A stretch of 64,000 nucleotides of DNA from Ichthyophthirius multifiliis. Taxonomy: Eukaryota > Ciliophora > Oligohymenophorea > Hymenostomatida. The translations under genes were made by a program, and so were the position numbers. The notes beneath the pieces were generated by a model. That model had not been told where the DNA came from and did no database searches. It saw only the letters and a program-made list of their open reading frames with translations. Numbering within the stretch: the first letter of the stretch is position 1; each line of letters opens with the position of its first letter. The stretch lies in contig NW_004086912.1 in assembly GCF_000220395.1 (NCBI RefSeq), positions 19,033-83,032 of the forward strand, in the 5' to 3' direction. Below are positions 10,919-22,056 of the stretch, piece after piece.

Positions 10919-12838
10919 ATGCAAGCTACAGTAAACCAAACAACATTATACATAACTAATTTATAGGACGGAGTAACCTAAGAATACGTATACAAAGAGT
11001 TCAAAAAGCACGGTTAAATTAAATCTTTAAAATTTTTCCCTAAAACAAAATCCGCTTATGTTGAATACTAAATGGCCTAAGATGCATAAGATGCCAAAAG
11101 ACACTTAAACTACATTCCTATATTAGATAAAGAAATAAACATTTAATTTTACTCAGATCCCAGCCAAAGAAAAAACATTAAAGTACACAACTTATTTATA
11201 AAAAATGTACCTGAAGAATTAGACTAGAAGCATTTACATTAATTCTTGACAACTTTTGGTGAAGTATTTTCTTTGTAACTGAAGAAAAATGACGAAGGTA
11301 AAAATCTTGGTTACGGTTATGTATAATTCGAAAACGCAGAAGCTAGAGATAGAGTATTAGAATAATAAGATAAAGACTTAGGAAAACTTAAAGTAGGAAA
11401 ATTTGAAATTATATTAGAAAAATTCAGCAAATTTTAATAAAGAGAACACCACAATACTACTATTCACTTAAGATAATTCTTTAGCACAGAAGTATAAGAA
11501 TCAGAAGAATAAATAAAAAAATAAGAAATCGAATCTAATTTATAAGCTTTGACCTCTTAACTCTTCCCTAACTCTAAGGCTTCTATTTTCGTATCATATA
11601 ATAGTGAAAAGAAGAATTTCTGGGCTTAAATTTCATTTGAAGATAGTACAGGAAAGGAAGAATCTTCCATACACTTAAAACTTGAGAAATTAAAAGAATA
11701 ATTATTACCTTAATACCCTACTTTAGATATTATTGTCAAATAAGAAATCTAATAAAAGGAACTTTCTGAAAAGAACTTAATTTGTTTAGGCTTAAAGGAA
11801 AATATAAACGAATAAGATTTCTAATAATGGATAAAAGACAATATTAAAGACGCTAAATTAATCAGAGTATTAGTTTTCAAAAAAAGGACTCCCTAAAACG
11901 AAAACTAAAACAACGAAAATAGCAAGAAAGTATATAATGAAAATACTCAAATCGCTCATGTGCACTTCTAAACTGAATAAAATGGTGTCGATTTCTTGAA
12001 ATTCTGTGCTGATAAGACAAATAAAGTCATTATCGATTAAATCTTCGAAACTCCCAAAATCACACTTTTATTAGATTAATAAAGTAAAAAGGAATTCGAA
12101 AAAACTAAAAAAGCCTATGAATAGGATAAAAAATAATTAGAAGAATCCAAAAAACATATTCCCGATTAAAAAGTTTAAGTCGCAAACTAACCTATGGGAA
12201 TAGCTTAGTTTAACAGCCCTCTTTTCTTCATGAATTAGTTAAATTAAGCTATGCAAAAGAATTTACTTATGTCATAATAATAACCTTAGTAATCATTAAA
12301 TCCTAACTTCGGAAGACCTGGACCTATTCCTGATAATAAACACGTTTAAAAACCTTAAGGTGTACCTTAAGCTAAATAAAATTAACCCGCAAGATAATAA
12401 TAATAATAGTAATAACAATAGGGTACTTTTATAAATAAATTCGAATTATTCTTGTAGTAATCTACAGGAAATAAATAATAATAAGTAGAAGAATTGTCTG
12501 ACTATTTATTAAAAAACAAAGAAGAATTCGCCAAAATTGAAGATGAATAAAAAAGAACTATCCTCGGTTAAATTATCTTCCATAAAATCCAAAAATTAAG
12601 CTTAATTAAAGAATAAGTAGGAATTGTTCTCAAGATTGAAAATGCAAATGATGTATAATAAAGAATAGAACTATTCTAAAAAGAAAACTCTAAAATTACT
12701 GGTATGTTAATAGATAAGGATGTGTTTGAAATCAAAGATATGCTTGAATTTGTTGAATTTAACTAAGAGCTTATTGAAAGATGTGATGAAGCTATTTAAT
12801 TAATTTAAAATTCCTAAGATCAGTAAACAGGTTAATGA
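10919..12838 (+). CDS. PABP: Poly(A)-binding protein, intact copy
   Basis: Single exon, 639 residues. RRM1 covers about 8-80 (RNP2-like TLYITNL, RNP1-like KSAYVEY). RRM2 is about 91-172 (NLFIKNV; LGYGYVQFENAE). Two further segments, about 215-290 and 300-385, resemble RRM3 and RRM4 but are degenerate (SIFVSYNSEKKNFWAQISF; IAHVHFQTEQNGVDFLKFC). A Q/N/P-rich linker with a run of seven Gln near 492 leads to a C-terminal MLLE (PABC) domain at about 560-632 with the signature KITGMLIDKDVFEIKDML. PABP coats mRNA poly(A) tails and recruits PAM2-motif proteins through MLLE. The start follows a long oligo(A) leader. Three decayed copies lie elsewhere in the window; this is the only one with all domains and one unbroken frame. 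Confidence 0.92.
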
Positions 12839-13611
12839 TTTTATATTGATTTGCTTTTCTTTATTTTTTAAATATATTTTTTTTTAAATATGGATTAAAA
12901 AAAAAAATAATAAAAATATTATTTAAAAAAAAATGTTTAATTTTTTTTTTTTTTTTTAAATATTAACGAATGCTTTTGATTTTATTTTGACTATGTATCT
13001 CTTTTTTATATTAATTTCTTTTAAGTTTTATTTTAATCTCGCTCTTTAAAAAAAATATATAATTTATAGATATGTGTATATTTAAAAACATATTATTTCT
13101 TTTATATATAAAAATTATAAATAAATTATTTATTTTAAATATAAAAATTATTATAATTCTTTTAATAATAATTACATATTTAAATTTTTCTGATGAAAAA
13201 TAAATGTATATTTATATTGTTATTATAATTCAATTCTTGAATTAATAAATAATAAACTATTTTTTTAATGTTGAATCTGTATATATATTAAAATTTTAAA
13301 AATTCAATTATTTATATTTTAAAATATTTAAAGCTTTTCTTTTTATCTATAATTAACAATAATATCTATTTATATATTCTATATGACCAAAAATTAAAAA
13401 CAGAATTATATTATGTTTTTATAAAAAATAAATAATAAATATTTACACAATATCAAAAAAACGCATTTTATTTATTTAAAAAAATAATTCATTTTTTCTT
13501 TAACAAAAATATAAAAAAACAAAATATACATATTAAAAAAAAAGAAAAGTAAAAAACCTAATTTAATAGAACCAAAATTAAAAAAATAAATAATAAAAAT
13601 TAAAAAGAAAA
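12839..13611. other. Intergenic stretch between PABP and NSA2
   Basis: A/T-rich with long T and A runs after the PABP stop. No gene is seen on either strand. The minus-strand open frame at 13472-13729 overlaps the start of NSA2 and is hydrophobic nonsense. Confidence 0.6.
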
Positions 13612-14391
13612 ATGCCATAAAATGAGTATATGGAGCTCCATAAAAAGCGTTATGGAGAACGACTAGACGCAGCTGAAAAGCGCCGAAAGAAAGAATCAAG
13701 AGGGCATCACGAAATATCTCGCAAAGCATAAACTCTAAAAGGTTTGAAGGCTAAAATATTCAATAAAGAAAGATTTAAAGAGAAAATAAGAATGAAAAAA
13801 TTAATAAAAGCTCATGAAGAAAAAGACGTAGAAGTAAAAGCTGATTAAGTAAAAGAAGGAGCCGTCCCTGCATATTTATTAGACAGAGAAAAAACTGAAA
13901 ATACTAAAGTATTATCGAATATGATAAAATAAAAAAGAAAGGAAAAAGCCGGAAAATGGCAAGTTCCTTTATAAAAAGTTAAAGCATTAACCGAAGCAGA
14001 AATGTTCTAAGTAATGAAATCTGGAAAAAGAAAAAAACTAGCCTGGAAACGAAAAATAAATAAAGTTACATTTGTAGGTGATAACTTTACAAGAAAAGCA
14101 CCTAAATATGAAAGATATATTAGACCAACTGGTCTTAGGTTTAAAAAAGCTAATGTTACTCACCCAGAACTTAAAACTACTGTCCCTTTGGAAATTTTGG
14201 GAGTTAAAAAAAATCCTTAGAGTAATCTTTATACTAATTTAGGAGTTATTACAAAAGGAACTATTCTTGAAATTAATGTTTCAGAACTTGGGCTTGTTAC
14301 TTAAACAGGCAAAGTTATTTGGTCTAAATATGCTTAGGTTATGAATAATCCGGAAAATGATGGATGTATTAATGCTGTTTTATTAGTTTGA
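13612..14391 (+). CDS. NSA2: Ribosome biogenesis protein NSA2
   Basis: Single exon, 259 residues against about 260 in yeast and human, so full length. The N terminus reads [20 protein letters not shown], the invariant NSA2 start, then a basic helical region ([20 protein letters not shown]). The C-terminal half is an S8e-like fold ([60 protein letters not shown]) ending [14 protein letters not shown]2 binds nucleolar pre-60S particles and is required for processing of 27S rRNA precursors to 25S and 5.8S. It is the third RNA-related gene in a row on the plus strand. Frame and family match are unambiguous. Confidence 0.95.
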
Positions 14392-14770
14392 AAGTATTTT
14401 TTTTATATATCTGTTTTGTTTATTTTTTTAAAAAAAATTAATAATTAAATATGTTTATGAATTTATCATTTTAATATTTTGTTATTTTTTTTAATTATAA
14501 AATTGTTTTGCTATTTTTACCCTTTTTTTATAATTGTTTTTTTTATTTATATTTTTGTTTTTTTTTTATATATTTTTATTTATATATATTTAATACATTT
14601 TATTCTTTATATATATTATTATATAATAATATGTAAATATATTTATTTTATATATTTATAAATTTTTTATTTAATTATAATTCTATAAATAAAATAAAAA
14701 ATTAATAAGAATAATAAAAAACTAAAAAAAACCAAAATACAACAAAAAAAAAATAATAATAAACAAAGAA

Positions 14771-17525
14771 ATGCAATAATAAGAAAAATAAAAATAATCT
14801 CCTAAAACACCTGATTAGAATCAAAATTCATGTTAAAAATAAGAAAATACTCCCGAATATTAAATAATCGAAAATTTTAATAGAAAAAACAAAAATTCTC
14901 TTGTAAATACTCCCGAAATAATCAAACCAAAAGATCATAAAGCAAAGAAAATTGAATAATATAATTAAGAAACTCCTGAAATAATAAAATAAAAAAACAT
15001 TATGGATATCGAATTTTCAAGTCCAGATAATGAAAAATAAGATTAAATTAATTATTAAGAAATAAATAAATGCAATTAATAATAAGATGAATACAAATAT
15101 AATTAATAAGAAGATGAATACAAATATAAATAATAAGAAGAAAAAAATTACTATTAATAGGAAGAACAGAAGTAATAATATTTTTAAAAAGAAGTAAAAA
15201 AAATAGAAAAATATGTCATAAATGAAGATTTTAGTAATACAAATAACGATATCTCTATTTATGAAAATAAAGTAAATTAAAGTTATTCTTTAAAAAATGA
15301 AGAGAATATTTCACATTAGATTATTGATATTTAAAATATTAATGGAATTAAATAAAAAAAAAATATTGAGAAATTAGAACAATATTAATAAGATAACTTA
15401 TAATAAAAAAATACGAAATAAAAGCCTGAAAAATATTTAATTTTTCTTATTTATTAATTATTAAGCATATTTTCATTTTTTTATTTAATTTAAGAAAATA
15501 AAAATGAAATATTTTTAATTTTTATTTGGATAGATTTCATTTCAAGATTTTTTTTGGTTTAGAAAAAACTAAAAAAAACGTTTTTTTTACACTTAATTTT
15601 CTCTATTTTAGTTACTTTTTTTAAAGAAAAATAATTTCATTTGATTTTTTTAATTAGAAAATTGATTTTTTTATATGATTTTATTCATTTTTTTCCGAAA
15701 ATAAGTCTATTTTTTGATCTTATAATTTAACTTTATCCATTTATAATTCTTTCTTTTCCCTTTTTTTATTATTCGTTTGAAAATTTTTACCTTTAGAATA
15801 TTTTCTGGATTATTTTTGGGCCTTTTTTAGTTATTAAAAGTAAAGAAATTCTCAAAAAAATTAATTTTTTGGAATAAAAAGATATTTTTACTAAAATTTT
15901 ATAAAATATAATACTACATATAGATGATTATTTTACCTAAAATAAATAAAAATTAGAAAAAATATAAAAAATTAACTTAATAATTTACTTTTTTACTTTT
16001 TTGTAAATATTGTTGACTTATTTTCTATGGGAAAGTGATAAAAAACCATATTTTATGATTAGTTAATGTCTTTTACTCATGATTAAATCTAAAATTATAA
16101 AAAAAGGAGAAATTTTTGAAGAAAGAAATATTTTTTTTTTAATTTTTTATTTTTTTTATCCATAAATTCTCCCAAATAAAATCTTCTTAATATTTTTTAT
16201 TAGCTTAAATGGCTTTTTGGGTCATAAAATTCTAATAATTTAACATTTCTTTTATGTTTTGAACGATTTTATGATTTTTTTATTCATTTTTCTCTTATTA
16301 TCTGCTAATTAAATAATCTTTTTGGAAAGATTTTCTCATTTTTTATTTATTAAAGTCTTTTCGTTTGCCTTAATATTAACTCAAAGTGACCTCTTATTAA
16401 TTGAAATGGAATTTAACGAATAAATTTAGAACATTTAAAGATTCTGGTGGCAATTTAAGCTCGTATATTTACAAAATGCAGTAACTATTTTCATCATAAC
16501 GAAAGAAATTTGCCAAAAAACATCCCTTTATGAGCATGATATATTGGATAATATTGAATTGATAATGATTCTTTTAATTTTATTGACAAAACTAGTAATT
16601 GTAAATTATAAAATAGGGAAATTAGTAATAGTAATAGGTTTTTTAATAAGTTTATATTAATAAAATTTAGACATATGTAGAATATTATGCATATATATAG
16701 GATTTGGCATAAAAAGGGAGATTTTGGATGTTTTTGAAAGAGGATTTTTTTAATTTTTATTTTTTATAGGAATTTATTTTTTAAGTTAATTTTTTTTTTT
16801 TTAAGAAAAAGATATTTTTCTAAATGAAAATTTTTAATGGATAATTTCGTGTTTTATTTTGGCTAATTTTCTTATTTATTTTAGAAATTTAAAAAAAGAA
16901 GAAATATGGATTTTGGTGAAATAAAAAATTTATTAAGAAAAAAATTAATTTCTATTTGTTGAAAAATATTGCTCTTTTTGTGGAAAATTCATTCATATTT
17001 ATATCAAATAAATTGCTTTTTTTATTATTTATGTGTATTTTGGATACTTTAAATTATATTTTTTCAATAATTTTAGCCTTTTTTTAATTAATGGATATGT
17101 TATATTGGATATTTTATATGAATTTTTTGTTTTTGAAGAATTTTTTTAAATTAAACTGAAAATAAATGAGATTTTTAGGAATAAAATTGGAAAAAAAGAT
17201 ATTAATTTAGATGAATCTTTTGAGTTTTGTAAAGAGATTTGTAGAATTGACGATACATTTAAAATCAGGAATATTGAAAGGAGAAAAAATTTAGAAACTA
17301 TATATAAATAAAAATAAGTAGTTTGCTATTAGGATATTTTAGAAATAATCGCTAAAGAAAAAATTCTATTGAACAATGAAGATTTGAATATTTAAGGATA
17401 TTTTTAAAAAGTATTTTTTTTTATTTTTTTTATAATTATTTTTTTATTTATAGAAAATATTATTTTTAAGTTGGTTAAATTATTCATAAAAAATATATGC
17501 TAAAAAAGAAAAATATGGAAATTGA
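14771..17525 (+). CDS. Large multi-pass membrane protein of unknown function
   Basis: Two exons, 14771-17410 and 17454-17525, give 903 residues; the 43-base intron starts GTATTTTTTT and ends TTATAG. Residues 1-220 are soluble and Q/N/E/K-rich, with repeats such as NQQEDEYKYKQQEEKNYYQQ. From about 221 to 720 follow ten or more strongly hydrophobic segments rich in F, I and L (for example YLIFLIYQLLSIFSFFYLIQ), separated by short charged loops. The last 180 residues are hydrophilic (NERRKNLETIYKQKQVVCYQ), with an earlier EKYCSFCGKF that could be a Cys pair. There is no signal peptide and no family I recognise. The frame runs over 2.6 kb without TGA, which chance does not explain. Without the intron the frame would continue about 50 low-complexity codons. 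Confidence 0.75.
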
Positions 17526-18016
17526 TGAACATAAATAATTTAAAATATGTATATACATATATATATACATATATATATATACCATATTATATAAATATAT
17601 ATTATATTTGAATATAATATTCATTTTTTACTACTAGTTCTTTTTATATAATCATTTTTCTATTTTAAATTTATTTTAATTTAAAATATTAAAATAGTAC
17701 GAAATTTTAGATATATTTAAAGAATATAATTTATTAAATTTATATTATTAATAAAATATTATTTATTAATGAAAAATTTATAATTATCTTGTATTATTAA
17801 AAAAAAATCCCATATTAAGAAAATATAAAAATATTTTAATATATTAATATATATAGAAAAAAAAAAAATGATCTACTGAATTAAGCTTTTATTATTAATA
17901 TTAATAAAAAAAATAAAATTAAAAAAATAAATATAATTAATTTCAATCGCAAAAAAAAATAATATAAAAAAATATAAAAAAAAAAAAAGTTGTATAAATA
18001 TATATTAAAAAAACAT
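17526..18016. other. Intergenic stretch
   Basis: TA-repeat patches (17558-17610) and A runs, with no gene visible. The kinase ATG at 18017 is preceded by an A-rich leader. Confidence 0.6.
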
Positions 18017-19656
18017 ATGAACTAAAGATAAAAAACCCAACAAAACAAAAATTCAATCCGCTAAAAGTTAAAAAACACATTATTTGTAGGAGTAGATAAA
18101 AAAATAAATCCTGAAGAAAACACTTTGGATATTCCTAAATTCCCAAAATAACCATAATGCTCTTTAAAAGAATATAATAATGATATCAACCTATAATAAT
18201 AATAATAAACACATATTAAAAAAATTTAAACTGAAGAATGTATTAAAAATGAAACATACTAAAATTCAAACTAATAATTGTTTTTTTTATAAAAAAAAAA
18301 ATTCTATATATATAAATTAAAAAATAAAATAAAATAAAAAGAGATTAGTCACCATCAAAAAACCCAAAAATAAATTCCACTTTAGATGATTTTAACGAAA
18401 AATACATTCTTGAAAAAACACTAGGGTAGGGATGTCATGCAATTGTAAAAACATGCAAAAATAAATTATCTGGCAAAACATTTGCCGTAAAAATAATCCG
18501 AAATGGCGACATAGAGATAATATCTGCTATAATCCGTTCATTTAAAATACTCAAAAGTCTTAATCATAAAAGCATTATTAAACCATATGAACTATTTATA
18601 AATTAAGAAACAGAAAAAATATTTTATGTTATGGAATATTGCTAATATTCACCATTAAGTCACTTACTTTAGCATAAAAAAATTCCCCAAAATAAACAAA
18701 AAAGTATCATAAGGAGTATTTTTAAAACACTCTCCTATTTGCATTAGGAAGGAATTTCTCATAGGGACTTAAAGCCTGATAATATTCTAGTAAATGAAGG
18801 TGATTTCGAATAAATAAAATTTATTGACTTCGAAGTATCTAAAAAATTTAAATAAATCTCTTTTAAAAATTTTAAATAAGTCCCCATAGTACAAGAAATG
18901 TGGACCCGCACAGGTACTTTAGACTATTAAGCCCCTGAAATATTCATTTCCGCCGGATACTCAGAATCTGTGGATGTATGGTCGTTAGGAGTAGTTTGTT
19001 ATGAAATATTTTTGGGGACTTTACCATTTAGAAGTGAGTATGTATCAGATACTATAGAATTAATTACTTCTGGAAATCTAGATGAGGAGAAAATGAAATA
19101 TTTAGATATAACAAGAAAAGATTTATTAAAAAGGATTTTAAAAAAGAACCCAAAAGATAGACTTAATGCAGTAGAAGTATTAATACATCCATATTTTTTA
19201 GAAAATGGAGACCTAGTTTAAAGGGAAGAGAAAATAAAACTTTTTAGTAGTTAATTTTGTAGGAATTTTCAAACTAACGGTGAAAACGGAGTTATAGTTT
19301 CAAGTTAATTTATTGGTAAAAAGAAAAAATATTATAAATAAAAAACTTCTGTTTAAGAAACGGAAAAAGAAGAATACAAAAAATATAGTAGAATAATAAG
19401 AATAGAAGATTTCAAAAAAGAAATGTTAGAAAAAAATAATATTTAGTAATAAAAAAATATACATATAACATAAAAAAATAATATAAATATTGTCTCGAAA
19501 ATAAGAATAAAATTAATGTAATAAAGAATAAATGAAAAAAACTAAGAATAAATTAATGAAAAAGAAGAAAATTTATTAAACTAAAAAATAATAGAAAATC
19601 GAGCTAAAAGATTATCAGAAGATTTCACGTCTTCTTGCATTATATAAAAAAAATGA
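18017..19656 (+). CDS. Protein kinase with DFE in place of DFG
   Basis: Exons 18017-18279 and 18342-19656 (525 residues); the intron starts GTTTTTTTTA and ends AAAAAG. The kinase domain starts near residue 107 (EKYILEKTLGQGCHAIVKTC) with invariant Lys K138 (TFAVKIIRN), catalytic loop HRDLKPDN (D230), FIDFEVSKKF (D250-F251-E252), activation segment TGTLDYQAPEIF and SVDVWSLGVVCYEIFLGTLP. All catalytic residues are present, but the DFG glycine is Glu (GAA). The tail is basic and Q/N-rich. The TGA at 19654 follows an A8 run, and in the next frame a Q/N-rich tail continues into the gap, so the real C terminus may lie beyond 20228. It resembles the CaMK/SNF1-like serine/threonine kinases common in ciliates. 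The substrate is unknown. Confidence 0.85.
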
Positions 19657-19789
19657 AATAAATATAAATAAAAATAATAATTAAAACTTGTAAAACATCA
19701 ATAATATTAATATAATAAATAATAATTAATAGACAAATAAAAATATTAACAATGAAAAACTAAAAAATCTATTTTAAGCATTAAACAAG

Positions 19790-20228
19790 NNNNNNNNNNN
19801 NNNNNNNNNNNNNNNNNNNNNNNNNNNNNNNNNNNNNNNNNNNNNNNNNNNNNNNNNNNNNNNNNNNNNNNNNNNNNNNNNNNNNNNNNNNNNNNNNNNN
19901 NNNNNNNNNNNNNNNNNNNNNNNNNNNNNNNNNNNNNNNNNNNNNNNNNNNNNNNNNNNNNNNNNNNNNNNNNNNNNNNNNNNNNNNNNNNNNNNNNNNN
20001 NNNNNNNNNNNNNNNNNNNNNNNNNNNNNNNNNNNNNNNNNNNNNNNNNNNNNNNNNNNNNNNNNNNNNNNNNNNNNNNNNNNNNNNNNNNNNNNNNNNN
20101 NNNNNNNNNNNNNNNNNNNNNNNNNNNNNNNNNNNNNNNNNNNNNNNNNNNNNNNNNNNNNNNNNNNNNNNNNNNNNNNNNNNNNNNNNNNNNNNNNNNN
20201 NNNNNNNNNNNNNNNNNNNNNNNNNNNN
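19790..20228. other. Assembly gap (N run)
   Basis: 439 undetermined bases. The flanks are Q/N-rich coding-like sequence in a compatible frame, so the gap probably spans repetitive codons of the kinase tail. Confidence 0.98.
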
Positions 20229-20229
20229 T

Positions 20230-20472
20230 TATAATAATTTAATATAAAAATAATAGATTTAAATTTAAATAGTAGATAGTGAAGGTGATTATTAAGAAGA
20301 TAATTTTGAAGATAAGCAATAAGATTGTATTAAAAAAATAATTCAATATGTTTTAATTAGAATTCAAATTTTTTTGATAATAATATTTAAGATATAAAAA
20401 TTAATATATTTTAATAAATTTGAAAATTAAATTTTATTCATTTTTTTAATAAACATATTATTATAATTCTGA
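20230..20472 (+). CDS. Probable C-terminal end of the gapped kinase gene
   Basis: From the end of the gap a frame reads Q/N-rich sequence then VDSEGDYQEDNFEDKQQDCI, an acidic composition unlike noncoding DNA here, and reaches TGA at 20470-20472. The last 40 codons are hydrophobic and may instead be intron or 3' sequence. It is most simply the tail of the kinase gene begun at 18017, if the A8 run at 19646-19653 is one base short. It could equally be the end of a separate gene hidden in the gap. Confidence 0.35.
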
Positions 20473-20901
20473 ATTATATAAATCATGTATTTTTAAATAC
20501 CTTTTTATTTTTATTTATATAAATTATATATTAGAAATTTATTAAATTATTAAATTTCATATATTTAATTTATTTTTCTTTTTTCTATTTGAAATACTAT
20601 TTTTTTAAATAATAAAAAAAATTTTGAAATAAAATAAAAATGAAGTAAAAAAAAATATATGAAAAGCTTAAATAAAAATTAAATTATTTTATATAAAAAA
20701 TTTAAATAAAACTTTTTTTATATAATAAATGAATTATAAAGAATTATTATTAAACATTCAAAATGTAAATACATATAAATATAAATGTAAAAAAATATAA
20801 AAATTATTAATATTATAAAAAGATATTTATTTATAATATAAAAATAAAAATAAAAATAATAAAAAAAAAAACATAAATTAATTTAATAAAAATTTTTTAT
20901 T

Positions 20902-20941
<40 letters not shown>

Positions 20942-22056
20942 TTTAAATATTTTTACATTTTTAAATATAAATATTCAAAAAAAATTATATTATTTTTTAA
21001 ATAAATATAAATAAAAAAATATTACATATTTATTTTCTATTATTAAGATCATTAATAAAATAACAGAAAGAAATATATTAATAATTTATCTTAAAGATAT
21101 AATTATAATTTATTTTTTACTTTTTTTTCTTTAAATTCATATTTAAATAACATTAATTATATATTTATCAAAAATTTTAATATAAAAACATGTATGTTCC
21201 AAATTTTTATTTCTTATTAATTATCATAAATTTTTTACAAAAATATAAATAAATAAAATTTTAATTAACAAAATTAGATCGAAAAAATATAATTTTTTTT
21301 AAAAAAATATTGTTATATTTATACAAATAATATATATTTTTATATATATTTTATTTTTAATAAATAAAATAACATATAAATTTATATATTAATACATAAT
21401 ATATTAATTTAATAATTTAATATAAATATTTTTATATATATATTTATATATATAAATTTATTTATATATTATATATATATTTTTTTTTTTAAATAAAAAA
21501 TTTATACAAATAATATATCTTTTAATTATTACTTATAAATAATTTTATTCATATTAATGAATATTTTATTTTCATTATAATTTTACTAATTTACAATTTA
21601 ATTATAAAATTAATCTTAAAATCAAATTATCATTTTTATTTTTTTTAAATAATATATAATCTTTTTTTATTATATTTTACTTATTTTTCTTCTAATTTTT
21701 TTTTTTTTTAGAAACTAATTAAATATATGCAAAAATTTATTTATTTTTTTAAAATTATTAAATAATTTTCTAATTTTAAATAATCATAAAGATAATAATG
21801 TTAATCGATCTAAAAAACATATAATATATGAAAATTATAATTATATGAAAAATATATTAATTATTAAAATGTAAATTATATTACTTTATTAAAAAAAAAA
21901 AAATTAAAAATATATAAGCAAATTATTATAAATTATAATTATTTTTTTTTATATATATAAATTATATATATATTTTTTTATATAAATATAAATTAAATTA
22001 TTTTATATTAAATTATTTTTTATTTTATTTATTTATTTAAATTATATTAAATCTAA
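20473..22056. other. AT-rich intergenic stretch with (TA)n
   Basis: No gene seen. A perfect TA repeat covers about 20905-20936, and further TA-rich patches lie at 21430-21475 and 21950-21975. It separates a plus-strand gene from the 3' end of a minus-strand gene (tail-to-tail arrangement). Confidence 0.6.

Noticed and set aside
14479-14661. F/I/Y-rich frame after NSA2
   Set aside because: Typical translation of random A/T DNA, with no plausible start context.
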